Positions 6,973 to 14,112 of a stretch of DNA of 14,112 nucleotides are shown here, piece after piece; positions within the stretch are counted from its first letter, which is position 1; each line of letters begins with the position of its first letter. Under the pieces are notes generated by a model. It did no database searches, was not told the DNA's origin, and worked only from the letters and a program-made list of their open reading frames with translations. The stretch covers positions 3,416-17,527 of the forward strand of contig JAESUT010000009.1 of assembly GCA_016762995.1 (NCBI GenBank). Reading direction: 5' to 3'. The stretch is from Gammaproteobacteria bacterium. Lineage in GTDB: Bacteria > Pseudomonadota > Gammaproteobacteria > Pseudomonadales > Pseudohongiellaceae. Both the position numbers and the translations under genes were made by a program.

Positions 6973-7303
6973 AAGCAATCATCGTCTAAGAAAAAAATTT
7001 AGTTCGCCACCGCACAGAGGGAATTATGAATTCAGCTTTTAAAGGATTTCGACATAACAGACCTCCTATATTTGACCACCAACCACTTAACTGGGCGATG
7101 ACTAAATATTAGGGTTATCTGTCTAGAAAAAAATGTACTAATTCACAATCCCTGCACGTTAAACGGCCAAAAAGTTTAACCGTGCCACAGCTTAGTGAGA
7201 AGCTGGAGGCCTACAGGAATTTAGGGCATAAGTTTTATGCAAGCCCGCTTACTGCACTCAAATCACGGCTGATACTAGACGACTCGTAGCAAGGTGTTTT
7301 TAA
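6973..7303. other. Spacer between converging genes with several small hairpins
   Basis: These 331 bases separate a plus-strand and a minus-strand gene that converge. I see short inverted repeats: TTAAAC/GTTTAA around 7159-7178, CAGCTT/AAGCTG around 7189-7206 and GCATAA/TTATGC around 7228-7242. None is followed by a clear T-run, so no terminator is called. A frame at about 7135-7289 is open but has no good start, and is not called as a gene. Confidence 0.4.
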
Positions 7304-8731
7304 CTACCTTTCCCGCGCACTGTCTGGAGCCATTTCCCATTCATAATCAGTGGTGTCAGGCACCACTTTGACACCGCTTGTGAACTTAAGTGGCACATCT
7401 ATTCCACTCGGATAGGCCATCTCTATATAGTAGGCAATAAAACCCTCATCCGGCGGGTCCAGTTTTACTCTGTAAACACCTGGCTCAATTTCAGTAAGCT
7501 CCGTACTTGTGTAGGCACGACCAATTACCGGCTGCATAAAGTTTCGCCCATTCGGATTGTGGGCCTGCCAGAGTAAAACCTGCGTCGGCTCATCCAAAGA
7601 CAACACAGTTATTGTGCCATCACCCGCCACTTCCCAAGAATAACGAGGCATGGTGACGTTGTGCACAACGGCATGATACCAAGCGTCGACGCTATCCATT
7701 ACATCAGTGCCGCCCATACCGTGGTTTGAATTTGGCACATAACGAACATGTTTTTCACCGACCAAGTCATCCCAGTAAAACTGCCATGAATCTGGCAAAA
7801 AGAATTCATCTCCAGTTGAGTTCAATAAAAATTTTGGCAACTCCAACCTAGCCCTGTATTCATAGGGATCGACCAAATCCATCAGGCTTGCAAATTCTGG
7901 TGTGCCTATCCAGGCGATATTTCCCCCGGCCACGTAATCAATTACTGCAGGCGAGTAGGACCCGTACACAGAAAAGTGGTGCTTGAACGATTCCTCCACA
8001 TTCAATAAATCAATCACTATGGGCATTATTGCAACGACACGCTTGTCCACGATCGCAGTAGTCCAAGTTGTCCACCCTCTTTTTGACCCGCCAGCCACAA
8101 CGAATTGATCGACCTCTCTATTACCTGCCTCAGTGCTGGCCATCACGGATGTCACCGTATCCATTGCTCGCACCACACTCTTTGTCATGGGTAGTCGCAA
8201 CGGCCACTTCTCGTCTCCTGTGTGTAGAAACTTATCCCATGTATAGGCAATGATTGCATCTTCGCTGCGTCTATTCTCTGCGTCATCTTTAAACACCAGA
8301 GGCTGGTTGGGCACCATATAAAGAGTGCTAACTACAGTGCTGGATTCAAGAGCGCGCTTAATGTCACTTAGCGGTGCTGACTGGGGAGCATCGCTTCCCT
8401 TGCTGCCGCCTGAAATGGTCACGAATCCGATATCACTTGCCAACTCATGTGGTGCAGTTATCGTCATATAGTGTTCCCACCGAGGCAGATTCACCTCGTC
8501 TTCAGTCAGCCACGTCTGTGAAGTCATCTCGACGATATAGGTGCTATAGCCTTCCCCCGCCACTATGTCCAATACGCTATAGCGGTAACTCGGATCGAAC
8601 TGCCGCACGTAGCGGTCCAATGCCGTGAGCTGCAGGCCGTTGGACGTCTGCGCTTGAGTCGCTGCCGAACACAGCAAAAGTAATGCAATAGAAATTAAAC
8701 GATAGAGATTCTGACTATTGGCTGTTTTCAT
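7304..8731 (-). CDS. PhoPQ-activated pathogenicity-related (PqaA-type) secreted alpha/beta hydrolase
   Basis: This 475-residue protein has a signal peptide (residues 1-28: basic start, LISIALLLLCSAATQAQ). The body matches the PhoPQ_related family: LDRYVRQFDPSYRYSVLD near the N-terminus, then TSQTWLTEDEV and PRWEHYMTITAP, and an alpha/beta hydrolase core. A catalytic triad can be proposed: nucleophile Ser216 in AGGSKRGWTTW, Asp308 in LNSTGDEFFLPD and His337 in PNSNHGMGG. The C-terminal ~110 residues (from SWEVAGDG) look like a beta-sandwich. PqaA was named in Salmonella for control by PhoP/PhoQ and antimicrobial-peptide resistance; the biochemical substrate is not settled. AGGAA lies just upstream of the ATG. 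The gene diverges from the NHL-type propeller gene across 377 bases. Nothing in the sequence shows PhoP control here. Confidence 0.9.
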   Translation of the reverse strand: MKTANSQNLYRLISIALLLLCSAATQAQTSNGLQLTALDRYVRQFDPSYRYSVLDIVAGEGYSTYIVEMTSQTWLTEDEVNLPRWEHYMTITAPHELASDIGFVTISGGSKGSDAPQSAPLSDIKRALESSTVVSTLYMVPNQPLVFKDDAENRRSEDAIIAYTWDKFLHTGDEKWPLRLPMTKSVVRAMDTVTSVMASTEAGNREVDQFVVAGGSKRGWTTWTTAIVDKRVVAIMPIVIDLLNVEESFKHHFSVYGSYSPAVIDYVAGGNIAWIGTPEFASLMDLVDPYEYRARLELPKFLLNSTGDEFFLPDSWQFYWDDLVGEKHVRYVPNSNHGMGGTDVMDSVDAWYHAVVHNVTMPRYSWEVAGDGTITVLSLDEPTQVLLWQAHNPNGRNFMQPVIGRAYTSTELTEIEPGVYRVKLDPPDEGFIAYYIEMAYPSGIDVPLKFTSGVKVVPDTTDYEWEMAPDSARER

Positions 8732-9108
8732 GTTTTCCTATCTCTGAGTATCCAAAAGTTATGCCGCTTATTCCGACAGGCTGACAGCCATTGCATCACT
8801 GAGTGTATTCAGAATTGTTCACATCATCCATATCAGTTCCTATTCAGGCTTCCCAGCCTGTACTACCCTTTGTACGAGGCATTCGAAATCGACCAGTACT
8901 GCTAGTCAGAATGCTACCCCCTGTCGCTTTACATGTCGACGTCTAGCACCGCTGAATGCCCTATGGTTCTGACACTCACCTCTCTCAGGCGATTAGCCAC
9001 AATCAGCTGTGAGTTAAATAAGTCTTTCAATTGCGTGATTGCAGATGATAGCTTTCGCTACACATTCGCGAATACCAATAATTACCCATCAGGGGAGTTT
9101 TAACGATC
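8732..9108. promoter_or_regulatory. Divergent intergenic region between PqaA-type hydrolase and NHL propeller genes
   Basis: This 377-base spacer lies between two gene starts pointing outward, so it must carry promoters for both, perhaps with shared regulation. A GGGGAG Shine-Dalgarno sits about 11 bases before the plus-strand ATG, and AGGAA just before the minus-strand ATG. I cannot pick a convincing -35/-10 pair on either strand. No open frame or strong hairpin is present. Confidence 0.5.
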
Positions 9109-10236
9109 ATGCACTACCGGAAAATTCTACTTAGCCTCATTTTGGCCAATCTATTAGCAGCACCAGTAATTGCACAGGACTTAGGGCCTGTAGGCCCCAG
9201 CCCTTATGACTTCAATACTGAGACTTGGATGCAACCTTTCGCCGAGGAGGGTCTCTCTTGGGGAGGCACGTCGGGTATAGTTGTCGAGTCGAAAGATCGA
9301 ATTTTTGTCCTGCAGCGCGGCGAGACACAACTGCCTGACCCGCTTCCCCCAGAATACACCAGCTTTGCAGGGTCAATGGGCTGGAACGTGCTTCGCGGTC
9401 GTGGTCGAGTATGGCAAAACTGCATCTATGTTATTGACAGTGAAGGTAATTTGCTTGAAGTCTGGAACCAATGGGATCATCTATTCACCGGCACAGACGG
9501 TCCAGGACCACACAGACTTCGCATGAATCCTTACGACCCTGAGAAACGACTCTGGCTCGTCGACGAAACTGGTCACATCATCTATGTATTTTCTAATGAT
9601 GGCTCGCAGTTGCTAATGACTCTCGGTGAGAAGAATGTCCCAGGCGATGATGAATATCACTTCAATCAACCACAGGATGTAGCATTCCTGCCCGATGGAA
9701 AGATCTTGATCGCAGATGGCCTAGGCGGAAACAATCGAATTGTCGTGCGCGACGCAACAGGCAAATATTTGTCTGAATTTGGCGAAACTGGCGAAGGACC
9801 GGGGCAATTTGCCAGCGTCCACGCTCTAGCTATGGGCCCTGAAGGCAACCTGTTCGTCTTGGACCGAGACCTACTTAGAATTCAGAATTTCAGACAGACG
9901 GCGGCACCTGGCTCAAGCAACTATCCTACTTACGAACATGAGGCTACTTGGGCCAACCTCGGCATGCCACTAGATATATTGGTCAACGGAGATAGCGCGT
10001 GGGTTACCGATCTCAACCCTCCTAAGATTATCCAATTCAATCTTGATGGCACACGCAAATATACCTGGAACCTGCCAGTAGAAGGACCAGACCGCTGGAT
10101 AGAGATGCACTCCTTATCTGTTGATTCCGATGGCAATTTATACGGCACTGACAATCAGGCTGGACGCCCGCAGAAATTGACGCCTCGCTCGGACGCCGAC
10201 CCAGATCTTATATTGGGTAAAGCCTACGTACCTTAG
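9109..10236 (+). CDS. Secreted NHL-repeat beta-propeller protein (peptidyl-amidating-lyase-like)
   Basis: This 375-residue protein starts with a signal peptide (LLSLILANLLAAPVIAQ, cleavage near residue 23). It then shows repeated propeller-blade motifs: GGTSGIVVESKDRIFVLQRG, CIYVIDSEGNLLEVW, HRLRMNPYDPEKRLWLVD, FNQPQDVAFLPDGKILIADG, FASVHALAMGPEGNLFVLDR and HSLSVDSDGNLYGTDN. Spacing suggests about six blades. The order and wording resemble the NHL/PAL-like propellers related to peptidyl-alpha-hydroxyglycine alpha-amidating lyase, which in bacteria are mostly uncharacterised secreted or periplasmic proteins. A lyase reaction is not claimed; metal-binding His residues would have to be checked against PAL. 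It diverges from the PqaA-type hydrolase gene, and the cyclase gene follows after 159 bases on the same strand. Confidence 0.85.
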   Translation: MHYRKILLSLILANLLAAPVIAQDLGPVGPSPYDFNTETWMQPFAEEGLSWGGTSGIVVESKDRIFVLQRGETQLPDPLPPEYTSFAGSMGWNVLRGRGRVWQNCIYVIDSEGNLLEVWNQWDHLFTGTDGPGPHRLRMNPYDPEKRLWLVDETGHIIYVFSNDGSQLLMTLGEKNVPGDDEYHFNQPQDVAFLPDGKILIADGLGGNNRIVVRDATGKYLSEFGETGEGPGQFASVHALAMGPEGNLFVLDRDLLRIQNFRQTAAPGSSNYPTYEHEATWANLGMPLDILVNGDSAWVTDLNPPKIIQFNLDGTRKYTWNLPVEGPDRWIEMHSLSVDSDGNLYGTDNQAGRPQKLTPRSDADPDLILGKAYVP

Positions 10237-10332
10237 TAGAAACATCGCACCTCTACCCCTCTATTGCTGACGGTTTGTAGAAAATAACGTCTCAGTGAAA
10301 GAGGGGTCGATGGTATATAAATACACAATCGG

Positions 10333-10338
10333 TATAAT
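10333..10338 (+). promoter_or_regulatory. Candidate -10 element upstream of the cyclase gene
   Basis: A perfect TATAAT lies 57 bases before the cyclase ATG. The -35 region at 16-18 bases spacing is poor, so the promoter would be weak or activator-dependent. It suggests the cyclase has its own promoter and is not only read through from the propeller gene. Confidence 0.4.
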
Positions 10339-10395
10339 ATGCACTCCTTCTGGAAGTAATTGATCGAGAAGTGATCGGGAGAACTGACCGCAGCA

Positions 10396-11484
10396 ATGTC
10401 CAAGCATCAACACAACGCCACCGAAGCAGCACAGGAAATCCTGCAGACTCTAAGAGATGCCGGTCTGGTAAGCGCTTCAGGTGAAAACGACACTGAAGTA
10501 CTCAATAAACTTTCTCCTATCCTCGTCTACGCTGGATTTCCTGAACGTGACGTCTTAACAAAAAAAATCACCATCCTGCTCTCCGATATTCGCGGATTCT
10601 CCAATATAGCAGAGTCTTATCCCGCGACTGATGTTGTGCAGATGTTAAACCGTTACTTCGATGCCATGGGCGATATCATCGTCAGCTACGGCGGCACAAT
10701 TGACAAGCTAATGGGCGACTCGATACTAGTCGTGTTTGGTTTTCCCGAAGAACGGGAGAGCGATGTAGAAAGTGCTCTAGCCTGCGCCGTTGAAATGCAA
10801 AATGCCATGAGCGAGCTAAACAATGTCAATCAGTCCATGGGCATGCCTGACCTTTTCGTTGGTATTGCTATTAATACCGGCTCTGTGGTCGTCGGTGATT
10901 TAGGCTCTAAACATTATCATGAGTACACAATTATTGGAGACGAAGTTAATTTAACCTCGCGAATAGAGGCGCATTGCCTTCGAGGACAGATACTGATAAG
11001 CGAGAACACTTACGAGCTGAGCAAGGAATTTATTGAAGTCGGCCCACCAAATCGAGTAGAGGTGAAGGGGGCTCGTGATGCCGTCGATCTCTACGAATTA
11101 CATGCAACGACACGACCACGAGCCATGGAAGTGCCGCGCCGCGAAGGAAGAAAAAGCCCACGTATCAAGGTAAATATGCCAGTCGCTTTTCAGAACCTAG
11201 CCGGAAAGATTGTCTTGAGCGAAAATTTTCACGGCGAAGTAATAGATATCAGTTATCACGGTTTGTTAATTGAAACCCCCATTAGGCTAGGTAAGTCCTC
11301 TGAGATCAAGATGGCCCTATCACTCGAATTATTCAGCGACCGAATCACCGATGTATATGCCCGGATCATCAATACAGAACAGGTTAACGACAAATTCCGC
11401 AGCAGCATGGAATTCACAACCATCGGCACCGAGGGCCTACGCGCCATTAAACAATACGTGGACAACATGGTTGCCACCAACTAA
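10396..11484 (+). CDS. Class III adenylate cyclase fused to a C-terminal PilZ (c-di-GMP binding) domain
   Basis: This 362-residue soluble protein has no signal peptide or membrane segment. Residues ~55-235 form a class III nucleotidyl cyclase domain. ITILLSDIRGFS holds metal ligand Asp64, and TIDKLMGDSILVVFG holds adenine-recognition Lys104 and metal ligand Asp108. HEYTIIGDEVNLTSRIEA holds Thr178, at the Asp/Thr position that favours ATP, and the catalytic Asn185 and Arg189. It is thus predicted to be active and ATP-specific, making cAMP. A linker (~238-250) leads to a PilZ domain with canonical motifs R252-K-S-P-R256 and D284-I-S-Y-H-G289, ending in helix EGLRAIKQYVDNM. Inference: c-di-GMP binding modulates cyclase activity. 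The N-terminal ~50 residues are helical with no recognised domain. The Shine-Dalgarno (GGGAGA) is far, about 13 bases, so the start is fairly but not fully sure. Confidence 0.93.
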   Translation: MSKHQHNATEAAQEILQTLRDAGLVSASGENDTEVLNKLSPILVYAGFPERDVLTKKITILLSDIRGFSNIAESYPATDVVQMLNRYFDAMGDIIVSYGGTIDKLMGDSILVVFGFPEERESDVESALACAVEMQNAMSELNNVNQSMGMPDLFVGIAINTGSVVVGDLGSKHYHEYTIIGDEVNLTSRIEAHCLRGQILISENTYELSKEFIEVGPPNRVEVKGARDAVDLYELHATTRPRAMEVPRREGRKSPRIKVNMPVAFQNLAGKIVLSENFHGEVIDISYHGLLIETPIRLGKSSEIKMALSLELFSDRITDVYARIINTEQVNDKFRSSMEFTTIGTEGLRAIKQYVDNMVATN

Positions 11485-11928
11485 ACACTCCGAAAAAATT
11501 GTCTCGTGCCTTGGTTTTGGTAAATGCCGCCATTGAAGCTCTAGTCGGTCATCTAGATTCGACTTGAAAATCAAATACTCGATCTTCCCTTCCACCTCAC
11601 CCACCAATGCGTGGTATATCCTAGAATTACAATAAGCTCTCTAGCTACTACGCGCCGGCTAACACCGCCCTAAATAGATATTGAGCGCCAAAGGAACAAG
11701 CCTCAAACTCCCACAATTTGTAACACACGCAAAGCTAGGTTTCTCCTATAATTTGACCGACGAGACGCGTGGCAAACGCCGCTTCACGGCTTGGAATTTG
11801 TCGTCTATTTATGTAGAAAGTCAGGTAAAAAGCTGTAGACTATTTCTCGCAAGCCGCACATTCAGGGCTTAGGCAATATCAAAAATAGCAGTACCATCGT
11901 GCAGCCCTAACAGCCATAAGGACCTCCC
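11485..11928. other. Long intergenic region before the transporter gene
   Basis: There is no convincing gene in 444 bases. A 63-codon frame from TTG 11681 lacks a recognisable motif and a good ribosome site. A perfect TATAAT at 11747-11752 on the plus strand is a candidate -10, but the nearest -35-like TTGTAA (11718-11723) is 23 bases away, too far. If it is used, the transporter mRNA would have a leader of about 170 bases. Small G/C-rich inverted repeats (GCCG/CGGC near 11780-11793; AAGCC/GGCTT near 11851-11870) could fold in that leader, but no known riboswitch is recognised. Confidence 0.4.
11918..11922 (+). promoter_or_regulatory. Ribosome binding site fixing the TTG start of the transporter
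   Basis: AAGGA lies six bases before TTG at 11929-11931, ideal spacing. No ATG occurs in frame near the beginning, and the protein's first membrane segment starts at about residue 21, so the TTG is the best start. Confidence 0.7.
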
Positions 11929-13122
11929 TTGAACACAACAGCTACCGGCCCAGCCATTTCGACGCCCGCATTGCCTAGCAATCGCGGCAGCATCATCGCG
12001 AGTGCATTTTTGGCCCTCGCACTGTATGTCTATTTAAGCAGCAGTTACGGCTGGCGCCAGGGCGCTTTATTCATCGTCGGCCTAACTGCTGGCATTATTC
12101 TCTACCATGCCGCTTTTGGCTTCACTGCCGCTTGGCGCGAAGTAATTAACACAGGTCGAGGCGCCGGACTGCGCGCACAGATGATCATGCTGGCGATTAC
12201 AGTACTAGTATTTACGCCATTGATCGCGCAAGGCGAAATTTGGGGAATGAGCCTGAGAGGCAGTGTTGCGCCGATTAACATCGCGGTCATCTGTGGCGCC
12301 TTCATGTTTGGCATTGGCATGCAACTAGGCGGAGGCTGTGCATCCGGCACCCTATTTACTGCCGGCGGCGGCAATATGCGAATGCTTATTACACTTGCGG
12401 CCTTCATCGCTGGCTCTGTCTTAGGCACATGGCAATGGTCGATGTGGCAGGACGTTCCGGGGGTAGCTCCCTTCTCTCTCGCTCAGAACTTTGGCCCGAT
12501 TTGGGCTATTTTAATTAGCATAGGCTTGTTCGCCGCCGTCTGGTTTGCGAGTTCACTCTATGAACGCAAGCGCCATGGCAGCCTGAAGAACGATAGAGAT
12601 GTTGACCGCGCATACTCTTGGCTAACAGGTCCGTGGCCATTAATTGCAGGGGCACTCGCATTGGCGGCGGTAAATGTATCCACGCTACTATTATCAGGTC
12701 GGCCCTGGGGCGTCACATCTGCCTTCGCTTTATGGGGCGGCAAGATTGCACTATTCCTAGGCATAGATATTAATAGTTGGGCCTATTGGCAGCGACCGGC
12801 ACTTAGCAACGCCTTAGAGCAAAGCATTTTCACTGATATTACATCTGTTATGAATATTGGCATTATGTTGGGCGCATTTCTCGCCGCAGGCCTCGCTGGG
12901 AAATTTGCTCCTAACTTCCGACTTCCTTTGCGGTCGATAGTCGCAGCCGTCGTTGGCGGAATATTGCTTGGCTATGGCGCTCGCATTGCCTACGGCTGCA
13001 ATATAGGTGCTTATTTCGGTGGTATAGGATCAACCAGTTTGCATGGCTGGCTCTGGTTTGTTGCCGCCTTCATGGGCAGCTCACTGGGCACGAAATTACG
13101 CCCCTACTTTGGTCTTAATTAG
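11929..13122 (+). CDS. YeeE/YedE-family (TsuA-type) sulfur-compound transporter
   Basis: This 397-residue inner-membrane protein has about ten or more hydrophobic segments in two similar halves. Each half carries the family's Cys-containing signature: MFGIGMQLGGGCASGTLFTAGGG (Cys137) in the first and LLGYGARIAYGCNIGAYFGGI (Cys357) in the second, the latter followed by STSLHGWLWFVAAFMGSSLG. YeeE/YedE (TsuA) proteins take up thiosulfate by passing it between conserved Cys residues; other members handle selenium or sulfur compounds. Both Cys positions are kept, so transport is plausible, though the substrate is inferred. A cytoplasmic loop (YERKRHGSLKNDRDVDR, ~211-227) separates the halves. Usual partners such as TusA/YeeD are not next to it; a secreted SMP-30-like gene follows after 61 bases and is probably co-transcribed. 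Translation starts at TTG. Confidence 0.92.
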   Translation: MNTTATGPAISTPALPSNRGSIIASAFLALALYVYLSSSYGWRQGALFIVGLTAGIILYHAAFGFTAAWREVINTGRGAGLRAQMIMLAITVLVFTPLIAQGEIWGMSLRGSVAPINIAVICGAFMFGIGMQLGGGCASGTLFTAGGGNMRMLITLAAFIAGSVLGTWQWSMWQDVPGVAPFSLAQNFGPIWAILISIGLFAAVWFASSLYERKRHGSLKNDRDVDRAYSWLTGPWPLIAGALALAAVNVSTLLLSGRPWGVTSAFALWGGKIALFLGIDINSWAYWQRPALSNALEQSIFTDITSVMNIGIMLGAFLAAGLAGKFAPNFRLPLRSIVAAVVGGILLGYGARIAYGCNIGAYFGGIGSTSLHGWLWFVAAFMGSSLGTKLRPYFGLN

Positions 13123-13183
13123 CCAATCTACGCAAATTCGAAATCATTCAATACAAATCCTTATCTATGGAGAAAACTGCACT

Positions 13184-14101
13184 ATGAAATCCCTATCAAG
13201 AAATCTAATTCCCGCCCTATTAATCGCTGGTTTTAGTTCGCAGCTCCTCGCACAAGATTTTGTAGCGGGCGAACCTATTGGCTCTGTAAACGAGGCCGGT
13301 GTTCGCGTCCCTATGTCGAGCAATGTAAAAGTCTACGGTAGCTTTCACTTTTCTGAGAGCTGCACCTTCGACCCAAACAAAAACCTTGTATTAGCTATGA
13401 ACAATGCAACGCGCGGCGATGGCACTGAGAACGATGGCTACGTATCATTGATAAATCCGGATGGAAGTGTGCATACACCTAAATGGATTGGCGCAACACG
13501 TGATGGACTTGAGCTGCATCACCCCCTAGGCAGCGCTGTGAGCAATGGCGTCCTGTATACTGTTGATGTAGGTTATGTTCGCTCATTCGACCTGGCTAGC
13601 GGGCAACCGTTAAATGCAGTCGAAATTCCAGGATCAACAATCTTGAACGGCATAGCGGTAGCCGATGACGGAACTATCTATGCATCTAACACACGATCTC
13701 CGGAAAGAATTTACAAGGTGACGCCGAATGGCGAGGTCTCGACATTCGCCGATGGAGCTCCCCTAGCGCTACCGAACGGCGTGGCTATAGATAGAAACGG
13801 GAATATTGTAGTCGTGAACGTAGGCGACTCCGCGGTGATAACTTACAACACGGATGGCGAAGTGATCCTCACCGAACATGCAGCCGAAGGTGGAAACGAT
13901 GGCATTGTAGTAACCGAGGACGGTACTAAGTACGTCAGCAGTGTGCGTTTCGGCAGTGTCTCTCGCATTCGCCCAGGACAAGACGCAGAGATCATCGCAT
14001 CCGGTATTCCGAGTGCCGCGTCCATGTGTTATGACTCAGTTCAAAATCAACTAGTCATACCGCTTAATGGAAACTATGCACTAGCCTTCATACCGCTATA
14101 G
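13184..14101 (+). CDS. Secreted SMP-30/gluconolactonase-like beta-propeller protein
   Basis: This 305-residue protein starts at ATG 13184, with GGAGA about 11 bases upstream. The frame stays open upstream to 13043, but that part overlaps the transporter and precedes the signal peptide. Residues 1-24 (MKSLSRNLIPALLIAGFSSQ, then LLAQ) form a signal peptide. The rest is a six-bladed propeller of the SGL/SMP-30 type, with blade motifs LNGIAVADDGTIYASNT, LPNGVAIDRNGNIVVVN and GNDGIVVTEDGTKYVSS. By position, Glu58 (SESCTFD), Asn198 (LPNGVA) and Asp239 (GNDGIV) could be the metal ligands seen in SMP-30/gluconolactonase. Family members hydrolyse lactones or esters, but many are uncharacterised. It follows the sulfur transporter by 61 bases, suggesting one transcript; whether the roles are linked is unknown. 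Confidence 0.85.
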   Translation: MKSLSRNLIPALLIAGFSSQLLAQDFVAGEPIGSVNEAGVRVPMSSNVKVYGSFHFSESCTFDPNKNLVLAMNNATRGDGTENDGYVSLINPDGSVHTPKWIGATRDGLELHHPLGSAVSNGVLYTVDVGYVRSFDLASGQPLNAVEIPGSTILNGIAVADDGTIYASNTRSPERIYKVTPNGEVSTFADGAPLALPNGVAIDRNGNIVVVNVGDSAVITYNTDGEVILTEHAAEGGNDGIVVTEDGTKYVSSVRFGSVSRIRPGQDAEIIASGIPSAASMCYDSVQNQLVIPLNGNYALAFIPL

Positions 14102-14112
14102 AAATCAGATAG

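Noticed and set aside
7159..7242. Three small inverted repeats that could be terminators for the converging genes
   Set aside because: Stems are 6-7 bases, mostly A/T, and lack a following T-run on either strand.
7135..7289. Open plus-strand frame ending in a plausible-looking peptide (…VPQLSEKLEAYRNLGHKF…)
   Set aside because: No ATG start and no ribosome site; preceded by an in-frame stop and too short to judge. It could be a gene relic but nothing supports a family.
10252..10307. ACCCCTCT and AGAGGGGT forming an inverted repeat after the NHL propeller gene
   Set aside because: The 8-base arms are about 40 bases apart and no T-run follows, so it is not a convincing terminator.
11681..11872. 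63-codon frame starting with TTG in the gap before the transporter
   Set aside because: No Shine-Dalgarno, no recognisable motif, and composition unlike the neighbouring proteins.
13043..13183. Upstream extension of the SMP-30-like frame
   Set aside because: It overlaps the transporter's coding sequence and precedes a clear signal peptide and Shine-Dalgarno at the 13184 start.

Overview
The window looks like a chromosomal segment of a Gram-negative, aerobic gammaproteobacterium, probably marine and free-living. The grounds are a periplasmic MltB-type lytic transglycosylase, a Cox15/CtaA heme A synthase (implying an aa3-type oxidase), PilZ-based c-di-GMP signalling, several secreted beta-propeller or hydrolase proteins, and GC content that looks close to one half. 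The lineage is inferred from protein character, not from a search. Eleven protein genes are supported, one of them cut by the window edge.

Region 1 (1-6047) is entirely minus strand. Reading with transcription, it begins with a small PilZ protein (5676-6047), then a lytic murein transglycosylase (4388-5566), heme A synthase (3278-4315) and a saccharopine-dehydrogenase-like trans-acting enoyl reductase (1964-3259). The last two are 18 bases apart and probably co-transcribed. Downstream lies a 540-base stretch without a strong gene. It holds a very good intrinsic terminator for minus-strand transcription (1533-1582) and, on the plus strand, a structured element resembling the first ~100 nucleotides of a group II intron (1853-1955). 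After that come a small conserved-looking membrane-associated protein (1140-1424) and a membrane-anchored AraC-type regulator running off the left edge.

Region 2 (6048-10236) holds secreted proteins: a plus-strand HExxH metallopeptidase-like protein (6226-6972), a minus-strand PhoPQ-activated pathogenicity-related (PqaA-type) alpha/beta hydrolase (7304-8731), and, divergent from it across a 377-base spacer, a plus-strand NHL-type propeller protein (9109-10236).

Region 3 (10237-14112) is plus strand. It holds a soluble class III adenylate cyclase fused to a C-terminal PilZ domain (10396-11484), then a 444-base gap. A likely two-gene unit follows: a YeeE/YedE (TsuA-type) sulfur-compound transporter starting at TTG (11929-13122) and a secreted SMP-30/gluconolactonase-like propeller (13184-14101).

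The most interesting points are the cyclase-PilZ fusion, which would couple c-di-GMP sensing to cAMP synthesis in one polypeptide; the group II intron-like 5' fragment between a gene and a terminator; and the pairing of a thiosulfate-type transporter with a secreted SMP-30-like protein. No rRNA, tRNA, CRISPR array, intact insertion sequence or phage gene was recognised.
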